Part shown: positions 42,901 through 53,764 of the stretch, one piece after another | How the letters are laid out: every line of letters starts with the position of its first letter | Position numbering within the stretch: the first letter of the stretch is position 1 | NCBI GenBank assembly: GCA_963678705.1 | Contig: OY783206.1 | Span: 19,541,807-19,605,806, forward strand | Direction of reading: 5' to 3' | Length of the DNA: 64,000 bases | DNA from: Panorpa germanica | Lineage: Eukaryota; Arthropoda; Insecta; Mecoptera; Panorpidae | Program-made: the position numbers and the translations under genes | Notes under the pieces: generated by a model | Seen by the model: only the letters and a program-made list of their open reading frames with translations | Database searches by the model: none | Told to the model about the DNA's origin: nothing

Positions 42901-45650
42901 TTCTTGTCTTTGTCGAAGCATAAATCTTTTCATGTTCGTCCCGTTAGCTTCTTGCTTTTCTTACAAATTTTGTCGCGTCGCTCTTCAAACTAATGGACAA
43001 CTTCTTTCATCAATATAAATAATTGTCTGTGGTCCTTAAAGTCACCTCTGCCGTTTTTATGCTAAAGATTATTCCTGCAGCAACCCGATTATTGAACTCT
43101 TCCTAAACGTCTACCTCCGTTTCTTCTGATGTCCCGCAGATACACTTGCTATCCTCTTCAGTTCCCAGACTGCGTAGCTTATTTCTTGTGGACCCATGTC
43201 CTGTAATTGTATACAACATTTGTAACGATCACCAGGCTTTAATCCTCTTTATTCTCCTGATTGATTCGTCTTTGTTTTTCTCAATTGGAAAGAACACTTG
43301 CTTTTTCTGCTTTCTTTTCTTTTTGAATTAACAATTATCTTCCGCGCCAGCAATTAATTTATGATGTGTATTTGGGGTTTTAATCCACTTCATAAAAATT
43401 CTTCAGATATTATTTCTTGTAATTCGTATTTTGTTATTTACTTTTCATTTGTTTATCAATATACGAAAGTCAAACGTAAAGTTAAGATGTCCTAATGCCC
43501 TTGACCCACTAAGTACAGTAGTTGTTCTCCAAGCGGTCCAGGAAGTCACGACGACTTTAGTTGAATATGCTTTCCCTCCAAGAAAAAGAAGGTCGCCTAG
43601 GTCGACTAGATCTGCAGAACATGGTGCGTGGTCAAATAGATCAAACGTCAATGGATGAAGTCTGAGGACATGGAAACTTCTGCCCATTCAGTAACAACAC
43701 GTAGCACTCTTCGAAGGAAGTTTGTTCTTTGCTGGCCCTGTTTTACTGTTTCCTTATTGCAATTGAACAATTTTACAACCAAGTTTTATCAGTGGAATAC
43801 GTCGATACAAAAATCCTATTAAATACGCTTATCCAGCCTTCAAAACGACTTTGCAGGGTCGGTCGATTTATGAACTAATTTGTTGTCGAATGGGATGGGA
43901 ATTCCACAATCTTCCTTCATCTGAGGGGAGGATATAGAAAAATTTTCCTTTTCCAACATCATTTTGGTTTTCGTACTCTTTTCTTATTAAATATTTCTAC
44001 TACTGCCATCATGTTACTTTTCTTCAATGTTGTCCAATATGCCTGATCATCAGATCCTCCTCTTGTTGTACGAGATTGCTTTTGCCATGATGAGTTGTTA
44101 TATCCATGTGAAGTAGACGACAATGGTAGTCCTTTGACGCTAACAATTCTTTTGTTTCTTATTTCATCTTCAACTTGTTCTTCTTCTCATCAATGACTTA
44201 TTTAAATACTAGAGTTGTTGCAGTCTACTTCCGGTTCACCACATTTTCAACTATGAATAGTTGTCCTGTTAATTTCTCATTTTAGGAGTTTACATTTTCC
44301 TGGGGGTCACTTTCTTCTATAATATTCCATCATAGTATTGTTCCACCTTCTATTTCAATTTTATTTGTCTTCCACATGCGCTAAATTCATTATGTTGGGA
44401 GTCGCTGTTCTTTTCATCCCACAAATCAATCTTAATCCTTAATTACTTCATCACGAAATCACAAAACATACCACATAACTAAAACTAAACATACATTTAT
44501 AAAACGGAATTCCCTTACTTCCGATTCCTATGTCCTGTTCATTTTCGTCCTTTATCACTTAAGCTACACACTTTTACAATCTATTGAATTCTTTATTGTT
44601 AAAATTCTAAATAAGCGTACAATAAATTCTTAAAATACATCATCTTATACACCTCCTGAAATGAAGATTGCCTGCAAAGGAGCAAGTAAAAATTCAAGTG
44701 ACAGAAAAGCTTCAGTTCAGTTCCTAAAATGATTTATGAATAACACATTTTTTCACACACATTTAAGTAAATACAACAGAAAACACAATATATTATATTC
44801 ACATATTTAAATCATAAATTGCAATTCTAAAAACCAGATACAATTTGGCAAAACCTAAAAATAAAGGAAATATAACAGCTTCTTGGGGCCCATTGGGGGT
44901 TGATTCTGGGGGCTACTTTGTAAATCTCGACAACCTAAATTAATTTGAGAAACCTAAAAAAATAAAATAATGGCGCACTGTACCAGGGCTCCCTGAGCTA
45001 TTTTAAAAGAGGGGCAGAATTTGCAATATCCACAAATCTTAGCTTAAAATAAGATGTATTAAGCAGTACTCACCTCTATGTTTCTTTGCCAAACTTGGTG
45101 ATAGGCTAACGTTGTAGACATGATCCTTATTCTTCTGGGTTTTCATTGACTGGTGGTCGCTGTGCTTATGCGATTTTTTATGACCACGGTGAAGTTTTGA
45201 GATAGTTGTTGCAGATCGATCGGTTTCCACTAAAAAAATAAAGGCAATTAAAACATGGTCTCTTCATTAAATGGCGAATTATTTCAACAACAGATGTACA
45301 ATCGTATTTACCGTCGTTATTCTTTAAGTCCAGAGAGTTTACATGTTTCTTGATAGATTGAGTCAATTCCGTTTTACGGGGTTCTTCATTTGAGGGGTAT
45401 AGATGTTTGTCTTCAATATTTAAAGCTAATGTTTCATTTCGAGTCACTGCAAAAAAAGAAAACATCAAGTAAGACGGGAAATTGGAGCGGATTCATTTTG
45501 CAAAAAGATATCATTCAAATACTTACAGTTTACGAGAGATCCTCGGAGGAGGTTTGGGTGCCTAGTCAAATTACTTCTGGATTCCGTCGTCAGGAATAAT
45601 ATCATGGCGACTACCCCCACAAGCAGCAGCCGTGCGCCCTTAAACCACAT
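39954..45650 (-). CDS. Secreted cysteine-rich protein of unknown function, unit 2 copy (241 aa)
   Basis: Exons 45650-45527, 45446-45312, 45229-45074 and 40264-39954 join in phase; the CDS is 726 nt including TAA. Exon 1 (signal peptide) is identical in protein to unit 1. Exon 2 differs at two residues and exon 3 at six of about 52. Exon 4 starts with a run of changes (DFVVPEGYPEPEDG against DFEKPDKYPDPENG). It then matches through SLKLLCCKPILK and RFPCRCRCN, turns unalignable for about 28 residues, and matches again from YPYC and GWATADL. All seven exon-4 cysteines are kept. Open frames and conserved splice sites in both copies argue that both are functional. No known family is recognised. 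Confidence 0.8.
40038..40111 (-). other. Hypervariable block in exon 4, unit 2
   Basis: It codes about 25 residues including 'NGQLIADSDFKPGDETAKN'. The length differs from unit 1 by a multiple of three, keeping the frame. Flanks on both sides are near-identical to unit 1. Confidence 0.75.
40540..40770 (+). repeat. SINE-like repeat with B box, unit 2
   Basis: B box ggttcgatccc at 40611-40621; same element as 19420-19660. Confidence 0.4.
40940..41230 (-). pseudogene. LINE ORF2 C-terminal fragment, unit 2
   Basis: Same fragment as 19840-20130, with similar interruptions. Confidence 0.35.
41650..42590 (-). pseudogene. Degenerate mariner transposase relic, unit 2
   Basis: The best segment is 41766-41990, minus strand, reading 'VKRKAARVVKELTEEAFQHC' then 'FGQWKIRKERCRDR', a typical mariner C-terminus. 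An upstream helix-turn-helix remnant 'IRSDRRIS' lies near 42150. The catalytic middle is lost. Shared with unit 1. Confidence 0.65.
42812..43449. repeat. Intron tract identical between units, unit 2 copy
   Basis: Counterpart of 21712-22349. Confidence 0.7.
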
Positions 45651-47116
45651 TATAACTTTAAAAAAAAAATCAGTTAAAAAAAAAACTTTATAAAAAGCGC
45701 TGAATAAAAAATAGATCCTGCACCTTAATAGTTAAAGTGCAATATGATTTTGTTTTATGGTGGCTTGTTTAGTTAAAAATCAAAGGTAACTTGATTACGT
45801 GGTGTGGAAAGTTTGCCAACAATGAAATATAAGAATTTAGGATTATTTTATTGGACACACTGCTGCCCACACAAAATCGTTGTGCTTTCTTTATGCATGT
45901 ATATTCTACGGACTAATTTCTGGTACTGTTACTGCAATAGTCTCTATTTGAAAAAATATATAAATACAAGGTTTTATAACATTGTACATTGAATATTTGA
46001 GCTTGAATAACTCAAAACTAAAGTATTTGGCCAGCTTGCTCTTTCAATGTTGTATATTATTGGTAAATGCGACAGAAAACATTAACGAAATTAATCACCA
46101 ATGTTCAATATCAGCTGATACGGCTCTGCAGCACCTAATTAATAAATTGTTGTACTCTAAAAATGTGTACGTAATACAAAATTCTGCTCTCAATTGTTGC
46201 GCTAAAATATTACGATATCAAATATTTTATTATGATGGAAAAATGATTGCTTGGATAAAAGTAATATAAATAAAAATACAAAATTTTTCGAAAATAAATT
46301 TGAAATATCAAAAAATTAAAAATAACTATGTAAAAATTTAAAAATAACTTTTCCATTTCAATTATGAAGAATTTTTAAAAATAAATTTAATAATTTTTGC
46401 AAATTTGGCGAATGTGTTTGGCGATGTCCCAGAAAATTTTTACGAGCGTTGTTGCCGTAGGGACTCTCATTTGTGTATACAATAGAGATGCAAGATTGTG
46501 TGTTTGTGATATATCATTTACTAATAACGGCAAAGACGTGCATCCCATCAAGTTTTATATTAGGATGGTTACAAAAAAGGAAAAATAATCTCGATTATTT
46601 ATTTCTTCTGTGACGTCATACAAACTTTAAAGTTGTTGTGATTTTTAGCAATTTTGTGATAAATAATTATTGTTCGAAATTCGAATCAAAAACACCATTT
46701 TAATTTAAGTTTTAAGTTTTTTCAGGTTACCCGAAGATCATTTTACATTACATTTTTAAAATATATTTAAATTTTAAACGGATAGCATATTTCGGAGACC
46801 CCTGTAGTTATATTTCAATGTGTGCGAGCATATATATGTAATAATTCAAGGAAAAAAAATATTTTATTATAACGTCAAGTGAAATTCGTCTAATATTATT
46901 TGGTATCGTAGCACCATAAGGCCTAATATTGCTTACAGATAGGTTACAATATAGCATAGAAGTCGCGTCATGTTTTGTATTATCGTCGTACCTTTCATAA
47001 CTTGTGGTTCAACGTGTTGTTATAAAAAAAGTATGTATTATTATTAATATTATTAAACATTTAAATAATATAGTAATTATAAATTATATTTCTAAATATA
47101 TTACGTTAATTTTCAG
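45651..47116. promoter_or_regulatory. Divergent intergenic region before the complete SINA-like gene
   Basis: This 1.47-kb AT-rich stretch lies between the start of the secreted gene (-) and SINA exon 1 (+). It should contain both promoters and, because an acceptor immediately precedes the SINA ATG, probably a non-coding first exon. It contains an inverted-repeat arm at 46580-46615. No box can be assigned with confidence. Confidence 0.45.
46580..46615 (+). repeat. Inverted-repeat arm, left of SINA exon 1 (unit 2)
   Basis: 34 of 36 positions match the reverse complement of the right arm in other units. Its own right partner near 47871-47900 has lost the cgtcac end. Confidence 0.65.
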
Positions 47117-49525
47117 CATGCAAAATCCTTTGGAAAGTGTAGTATGTCAAAATTGTGAAAGAAAGTTAAGGCCCCCTTTTCTGGCTTGTAGAAATGATCA
47201 TCTAGTGTGCTCCAATTGCAACAAGCATCAAGATGCAGAATCAGGAATTATTAGAGATGCCTGCAGAAAAAGAATCTTTGAAATATCTTTGTTAAATAAA
47301 ATGTTCACGTAAGTTTTGACAGATGGTGTGTGTTAAAATAGTTGCATATGTATCAGGCGGGGTTTTATGTTGTTTTTTTTATGGCGTTAATTTATCAATC
47401 CTGTAGTATAATGTTGCAAATGTATGTTCATATGTTTATATGTTTACACGATTCGTATGGTGGCTCGAAAGGGGCTCCGCGCATTTTCTTGAAACCTGTA
47501 ATTTTGGAAAAACTAAAAATGTTTTCATTACTTTTTGCTATAAATTTACTTTTAATTCAAACTTTTAGATCAAATAATAAATAAATTTAAAATATTTTAT
47601 ATTTTGTAGAAAAAATATGTTTTTTTAGTCAGTAAAATTAATATAGAACGAACGAATTAAATATTTCAATTTAAAAATGGAATTAAAATTTGAAATGAAA
47701 TTCAATTCACACATAAAACACAGACGTCGCTTGCAACGGAAGTAAACTCTAGTAAATGTATATTGACGTTCCTATTTTTTTAAATATCCTAAAGTTGACA
47801 TAATTATAGCTATATCAAATTTAAATTGCAGTTTTGCCGCTTGTTTTAGATATGCACAGATATGCATAAGAAGAAATAAGTAATCGAGGTTATTTTTTCC
47901 TTTTTCTAAGCGATTCTAATATAAAACTTGATGGATACACAAAGCAGCTGTTGTTAGTATGGCGCGTTAATGCCGTAATAGTAATGAGTGTTGATGAATA
48001 AATTGTAGAGATGGTATTATTCAATGAATAACATTTTTTTGTGGTAAAATCTTAACAACCAAGATCTCCCGCTTAGTATGCGCTCTAACCATTGAGCTAT
48101 TCCCAGCGGTGTTCAACTCCTAGTTACTGTCGATGACGTGAGCGTTTCGAATAAATTTACTGAACTAAAGCGGTGTATTTGTGTACCATTTTTAACCTAA
48201 TTCCCTGTATTACTGCAATATAATACAATTTTTGTTTTAGGCATACTTTGGATTTTTGTCAATACAATTGCGGCTTCCGATGTAATCTTCTCGACCTAGG
48301 AAATCATGAAAGGTCTTGTTTGGAGCGAGATAAAATCATAAAATGTCCAATAACTAATTGCGAATGGACAAATTCTATCAAAAGACTGATTCCTCATTTT
48401 GATGAGCTTCATCCCAATCAATTAAAAACTCTAGCCAATGCTGACGAAGATTTAACTATCACTATTCAAAATCCAACTCTACTGGTCACCCAATTTGAAA
48501 AGAATTATCCAAATAATGAATTATATTGGGTAAAACTTCTCGAAGATAATGGTGACAGGTATGTAACAATCATCCACCAAGGGAAAATCGGATGGCGCGA
48601 TGAACCTGATCGAAAATTAAGCAAATATTTGATATCTTCAATGAGAAATGTCAACCACTTTGTAAAATCAGATATCGTGTGTACAGAGAGCGATGTTAAT
48701 GATGAAATCATTGTTAAAAATTCCGCTACTCTAATCACAGCTCTAGGAGGCGATGAATTCGTCATCAAAATGAAGACCCCATCGGTTCCAGCGATCCCCG
48801 AAAATATTTTAACCCTATTAGAATGCCCCGTCTGCATGGAAACGATGAGGGGTCCGATATACTGCTGTGAAATAGGTCACAGTTATTGCAGAACATGCAC
48901 TTTCCAGTTAGAAAGTTGCCCAACTTGTCGAGGAAGCATGCATGGTGCTAGGAACTTTGCGCTGGAGCAACTAAGCGAGAGTTTAGACTATAATTGCCCG
49001 TACAATGTAGTCGGATGTGGAGCAGTTGGAACAAAAAACGAGATTCAAAAGCATGCTAAAAAGTGTAACTTCCGGGCTAGTAAATGTAACTTCTTTAGCT
49101 GTGAATGGTTAGGAACTTATCATGGGATATATAACCATTGGGAAGAACAACATCCGGAATGGATTAAACGAAATGGATCTACATTTACGGATACATTAGG
49201 CAATCGTTATCTTTATAATGTATCGGGTAATAATTTTATATTCAAAGGGGTTTGCGACTTAGATAATTTTTGTTTATCTTTGCATCATTTAACACCGGAA
49301 GATAATACAGATTTCTATTTTGATTTGGAGTTAAAGAATGCTAGAACTGGACAAGTTATTGGATATTCTTGCAAATGTTTGCCGTCTTCAATTAATTCTG
49401 TTAGTAATTCTAGTTTTGTTGATACCTCTGCAGATGTTTTTATAACGCCTATTAAGTGGTTTAAGAATGTTATTGTTAATGAAGACAACGGGTTTACAAG
49501 AACTGTCACTATCTACAGAAAATGA
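47117..49525 (+). CDS. SINA/SIAH-like E3 ubiquitin ligase with two RING-SINA modules (491 aa)
   Basis: Exon 1 (ATG 47118, to 47308, donor gtaagt) joins in phase 2 to exon 2 (acceptor ttttag, 48241-49525, TGA). Module 1 has a degenerate RING, CQNCERKLRPPFLAC..DHLVCSNC, with only one Cys left of the last metal pair, followed by SINA zinc-finger Cys/His residues at about 70-120. Module 2 has a complete C3HC4 RING at about 259-293 (ECPVCMETM, CCEIGHSYCRTC, SCPTCRG) and a second SINA-type zinc finger at about 316-368 (CPYNVVGCG, HAKKC, CEW...H..QHP). A beta-rich substrate-binding C-terminus follows. SIAH proteins recruit E2 enzymes through RING and bind substrates through the C-terminal domain; usual length is about 280-320 aa, so this is a tandem fusion form. 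It is the only complete copy in the window. Confidence 0.85.
48050..48104 (-). repeat. tRNA-like SINE head in SINA intron 1
   Basis: The minus strand reads gggaatagctcaatggttag then agcgcatactaagcgggag, a tRNA 5' half with A box TAGCTCAATGG and D-arm pairing GCTC/GAGC. The T-arm/B box is degraded ('ggttgttaag'), so it is not a working tRNA gene. Most likely a tRNA-derived SINE remnant. Confidence 0.45.
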
Positions 49526-50964
49526 TTATCTGAAATATTATGGTTTGAGACTTTGCTTAAAATTACTTTTGTTTTTTATTATTGTTTTGTATTAAACTTA
49601 TTATTATGTTATAAATGATGTTTTTTAAATTGTATATTTAGGAGGTATTTCCAATGCAACAAGTTTATCTCTCGGTAATATGAAGTATAGGAGTGATGAA
49701 CATTTATTGAGATTGTACATTTGAAAATGAATTAATGTCAAATTCATATTATTTCAGTTCCAATTAAATATTTGTAAAAAGGAAATTTGACAAAGCTGCA
49801 AAAAGAAACATATGATGGTGTAAAACTTAAATTAATTTTATTTCTTACATACAGCATTATATCCTTTTACTCTGAATTTGAAATTATTTTCGTAAATAGG
49901 TATTCTTGTGATAATTTTCTTTTATTAATAGTTTCAAAATATAATTTTTTATATACACGTGGTTTTTGAAAACCGTTTCACCATTTTTTCATAGTTAAAA
50001 GTTATGATAAACGGAAATGACTATTTTTAATCATTTAAAAAAGCTATAAGCCCTAGGCCACTAAAATTGTGAGACAGCATGTGTTTTAACTATTTTTATC
50101 ATCCTTTAAATTTAAAAAGAAATAAAAACTTCTATTTTATTTGATATTTTCATTGTTTCATTTATTGCTCATCTATTATTACCTCTGTTTCCCTTTTCTT
50201 AGCCTACCGTCTTAACCCCCTCCTTCTCCTCCTCATCACACTCTTCCAGCAGTCATCAAGCCATCAGTATGCACCGCAATAATGTAGCATTATTAGTTTA
50301 AAAGTAAAAAGCATTTTATTTCATTTTTTTACTTGTTTAGTGGTCACATGACTTCCTGACTTACAATTCATGGAACTGTTAATGACTTGCACTGTTAAAA
50401 ATATTTCAGTTAAAAGTTCTTGAAGTGTACTAGTACATATAGATAGGCCTGCTGTTTTATACAGGGGATTTTAAATACTTTCTACAAGCAGGATTCCTCA
50501 AGTATAGAAATTTTCCACAATTTATATAACATAATCCGTTATCACTGTTAATATTGCTTACTTAGTTATAAATTTAATGTATTTAAAACTCGCCCCACCG
50601 CATTGTAAAGTCTTGTCATACATTTGATAAAAAAAAAAAATTTAAGTAATATTTTTTTTTTTTTTAAAGGTAAATTACAGATTAGGTGTTACATCACAAA
50701 ACTTATGTGGACTCCCCTCTATCTTCCCACGTCTTGTCACACTTCAGAGAATACTTGCTCCTCCTCTTGCATGTAATGTGATTAATGCATGACCAATAGG
50801 GGTCGTTACTTTATAGTTTTAGAAAGACACATGGTGATAAAATGGCTACTACCGTTATACAGAATAACATTATAATTACATTCCGTTATACAGAAATTTA
50901 ATTCTAGCTTTGATCCTGTAGTTATACTTTAAAATAGAGTTCAACAGAAGGTAGTCCTGTCTTC
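49526..50964. other. 3' flank of the SINA-like gene and spacer, no gene seen
   Basis: AT-rich. The first 100 bases should be 3' UTR (attaaa-like signals near 49590). From about 50800 the sequence is probably the non-coding 3' part of the Jockey fragment described at 52044. No other feature recognised. Confidence 0.5.
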
Positions 50965-50972
50965 CATTAGTG

Positions 50973-52035
50973 CAGCGGTTCTCAAAGTGTGGGGCGCGAC
51001 CCCCAAGGGGGGCGTAATGAAGGCTAAGGGGGGGCCCAAAGCTTGGTTGAAAAATTAATTAAATTTACTTAAAAAATAATAAAGCAAACCTTTTATTTTT
51101 AAAATTACAACAAGTGTGTAATTTTTAGTCAACGTCGTAAGAGTGCCGGACATTTTATTTTTTTTAGTTTATCAGAAAATACAGAAAAAAGATGCAAACC
51201 TTCTGCAATGGACTGAAAAGGTAAAAAGCTTTGTAATGAAGCTATGTTTGTACGAGGGCGATCTGAAAAGTGACAATTTGGAGCTATTTTCTAATCTTAA
51301 AATTATGATTGAAGAAATGGATCTCAAAACTGTTCCAACCAATGCAAAGAAATGCTTTCTTAATCACTTAGAAATCCTCAAATCTCGTTTTAAAAAATAT
51401 TTTAATGAGAACTTGGATGGTTTGGCATGGATTCAAAACCCGTTCAAACCATCAGTCGATGAGTGCTTTCTCAACATGTTTAAAGAATCTTCTCTCACAT
51501 CCTTCTGGATTGGTGTACAAAAGGAACACCCAATTTTGAGTGAAAGGACATTGAAAATACTCATTCCATTCGCCACCACTTATTCTTGTGAAACTGGGTT
51601 TTCTGCTCTAGCTGCCATGAAGAGTAAATATCGCTCAAGACTGGATGCGACCAAGGAACTCATAAAAGCGTTATCAGAACTGACACCGCGTTTCAAGAAA
51701 CGATACGCAGAAAAAAAACTAGCACATCTTTCACACTGAAGCTCTTTTTATTATTATTGCTTTGAGTTACAAATAACAATTATGTACTAACATATAGTAG
51801 CTAAAATAATTAAATAAATTGTAATTCTTTGTATAGAATTTGTTGCTTGATTACGATTAAACCTATTGCCCCATTAGAGTATGCATAGAATGTGCAAAAC
51901 TTAACTAAATAAAAATTAACTGTAAAATGTCAAATGCGACTCTCTTATAATATATAGTACGCTTACATGTAGGGGGGCCCGGCTTACAGCTGGATTATGC
52001 AGGGGGGCTCGAAGTAAAAAGTTTGAGAACCGCTG
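50973..52035 (+). mobile_element. hAT element (ZBED5-like transposase), internally deleted
   Basis: The inverted ends CAGCGGTTCTCAAA...and, reversed, CAGCGGTTCTCAAAC are flanked by 8-bp repeats cattagtg (50965-50972) and ctttagtg (52036-52043), one mismatch. It is 1063 bp and contains the C-terminal part of a transposase. It is inserted in a minus-strand Jockey fragment. Confidence 0.88.
51143..51739 (+). pseudogene. hAT transposase C-terminal fragment
   Basis: The open frame contains 'LQWTEKVKSFVMKLCLYEGD', 'FWIGVQKEHPILSERTLKIL' and the hAT dimerisation signature 'YSCETGFSALAAMKSKYR', ending near the right terminus. It matches the C-terminal third of ZBED5-like hAT transposases. The BED zinc finger and most of the catalytic core are absent, so the element is non-autonomous. 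The apparent start (a GTG) is only where the frame opens. Confidence 0.82.
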
Positions 52036-52043
52036 CTTTAGTG

Positions 52044-52219
52044 TATTTGGATGGTTCACAACTCGGTCTTTGTATTTCACCGTTCGAGTTTTAATTTCTT
52101 GTCTCACAAGGTTTGGCAAGATCGTGGTACAGTCTTTCGTTTGTAACACACCACGGTGCATCTACAATCATGCGTAATGTCTTAGATTGGAATCTTTGTA
52201 GGATCTCAATGTTAAGAGT
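52044..52219 (-). pseudogene. Jockey-type LINE RT C-terminal fragment, split by two hATs
   Basis: The minus strand reads 'NIEILQRFQSKTLRMIVDAP' and 'WCVTNERLYHDL', then 'ETR', a stop and the next codons. This is the conserved end of Jockey reverse transcriptases (IQRFQNKxLRxIxxAPWYVxN). The preceding residues (...ANSN) appear across the second hAT at about 53161-53175, and the sequence after it continues left of 50965. It is older than both hAT insertions. Confidence 0.75.
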
Positions 52220-53152
52220 CAGTGGCGTACCCAGGTAACAAAGGGACCCAGTGCAAAAAAAAAAATCTGGGCCCCTAACTAAACTGATTAGGTTTTTCAA
52301 GTCAGATATAAATATATATAAATACTTTTAAAGGTACAAAGCTATTTGTTTGCTACTGCATGGCACAGCAAAACTATTTACTACATGTATGTGTATGTTA
52401 CATTGTTATTTACAATCCTGCAGCTACTTTTGTTTCAGCTTAATCTCAACATAAACAACTCTAGAATGCGTACCTCTGCCTGAGAGAATTACGTAATAAA
52501 CTTAGACCTTTGCCTGGTCCATGCTTCCCCCCTCCCTCATGTTCAGCGATAAATTTGTACACAAGTGAGTATGAAATACACTCTCAATAAAAAAAAATTC
52601 TTTCCTATTTATAATTTTTGTTATTGTTTATGTTTTTGTTATAAAAGTTTTGTAAGCATTGTCGGGAATAACTATTTACTAAGAGTATTACTTCACTGTG
52701 AAACCGTTAAAATCTTAATATATATAAATTACGTGTCACGTTGTATGTCCGCGATGGACTCCTAAACTACTTAACCGATTTTAATCAAATTTGTACACCG
52801 TGTGCAGTTTGATCCAACTTGAAAGATAGGATAGCTTACATCTCAATTTATGATTGCAATATTATCTTATTGCAAATTATTTGTCTATTAATTATCTGTT
52901 AGCTCCAAACGATGACATCTGGCGACGATGATGGCGACATCTGTTGACTAGATTGAGTAAATATTCTGTTGACTAGATTGAGTAAATATTCAATAGATGG
53001 CGCTATGTAATGTAATATGACAAAAACGTTAGTCACAGCAACGCGTGGCCGGGACAGCTAGTATAAATATAAGTTATAAAAGTCCGAGGGCCCTCTGAGC
53101 TTGGGGGCCCCGGTGCACTGCACCGACTCGCCCATACCTAGCTACGCCAGTG
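52220..53152 (-). mobile_element. Non-autonomous hAT, same family as 29954-34793, carrying a Helitron
   Basis: Termini are CAGTGGCGTACCCAGG and, reversed, CACTGGCGTAGCTAGG. Flanks ttaagagt and gttagagt form an imperfect (6 of 8) duplication. Its left half matches the reversed right half of the element at 29954-34793 ('ctgggcccctaactaaactg' shared), and its right half the reversed left. Without the 349-bp Helitron it is about 584 bp with no transposase. Confidence 0.85.
52713..53061 (+). mobile_element. Short non-autonomous Helitron inside a hAT
   Basis: It begins TCTTAATATATATAAATT and ends GGGACAGCTAG, between A and T without duplication. The empty site is visible in the sister hAT (reversed) near 30040-30050, 'cttatacttata|ttttaaagg'. 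Close sequence identity with 4216-4569. Confidence 0.85.
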
Positions 53153-53175
53153 GTTAGAGTTAGCTGATGAGGACA

Positions 53176-53764
53176 ATTTGAGGCATTTGCAAGGTTTTTA
53201 ATTTATGTTAAAATACCATACCTTTAATATTATAAACAGATTGAATTGACAGTGTATCTATTATATTGTAAAGTCTATTAAAGACTTCTTTTATTCGAAT
53301 GCATTGACTGATAGTTGTCAAACTTGTCGTTACAAGAAAAATGTCGCTTCGATCGATAAATGTTGTCCCTTGGTGCTTGTCGGATGCAAGGAGATTAGTA
53401 CAGGAAAAGGGACGCATGAGACCAAACTGTGGGAGCCTGCACAAAGAGACAGAATCGTCTTAACGAGTTGTTGCTTCAACTGTTTCTTTCGGTGCGTGCT
53501 GCATGCTGAAACACCTGCTGCAAAGTTGTTTCTCTCAAGAATCAATAAGAAAAATTTCTATTTTGGAAATCAGTAATTTTGAAATCACAACTGTCTGGAA
53601 ATAAAGCTGTCAGAAATTATATTTATCAGTTTTAATGAAAAAATGGTGTCAAACGGGTTCTTTTTTTGCAATATCTCCTTGCCAGTGCGTCCTACGATGA
53701 AAATAGTTATTATCAATCTGATAGAAGACTCAATTTCTTACAATTTGTGTAAGGTAGGTTAACC
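53176..53764. other. No recognised feature
   Basis: A short open frame at 53304-53576 has several cysteines but no known motif. A phrase near 53670-53760 ('gcaatatctccttgcca...') recurs diverged near 59880-59960 (inverted) and near 63440, so it belongs to a dispersed repeat. Confidence 0.35.

Larger units (their letters stand above)
26817..47919 (+). repeat. Segmental array unit 2 (about 21.1 kb; about 15.1 kb without hAT and mariner)
   Basis: Same gene order as unit 1. The junction-to-junction distance is 21,102 bp. Removing the hAT with its target duplication (4848) and the mariner (1125) leaves about 15,129 bp. It ends at 47919, where the homology stops and unique SINA intron sequence leads to exon 2. 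Confidence 0.9.
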
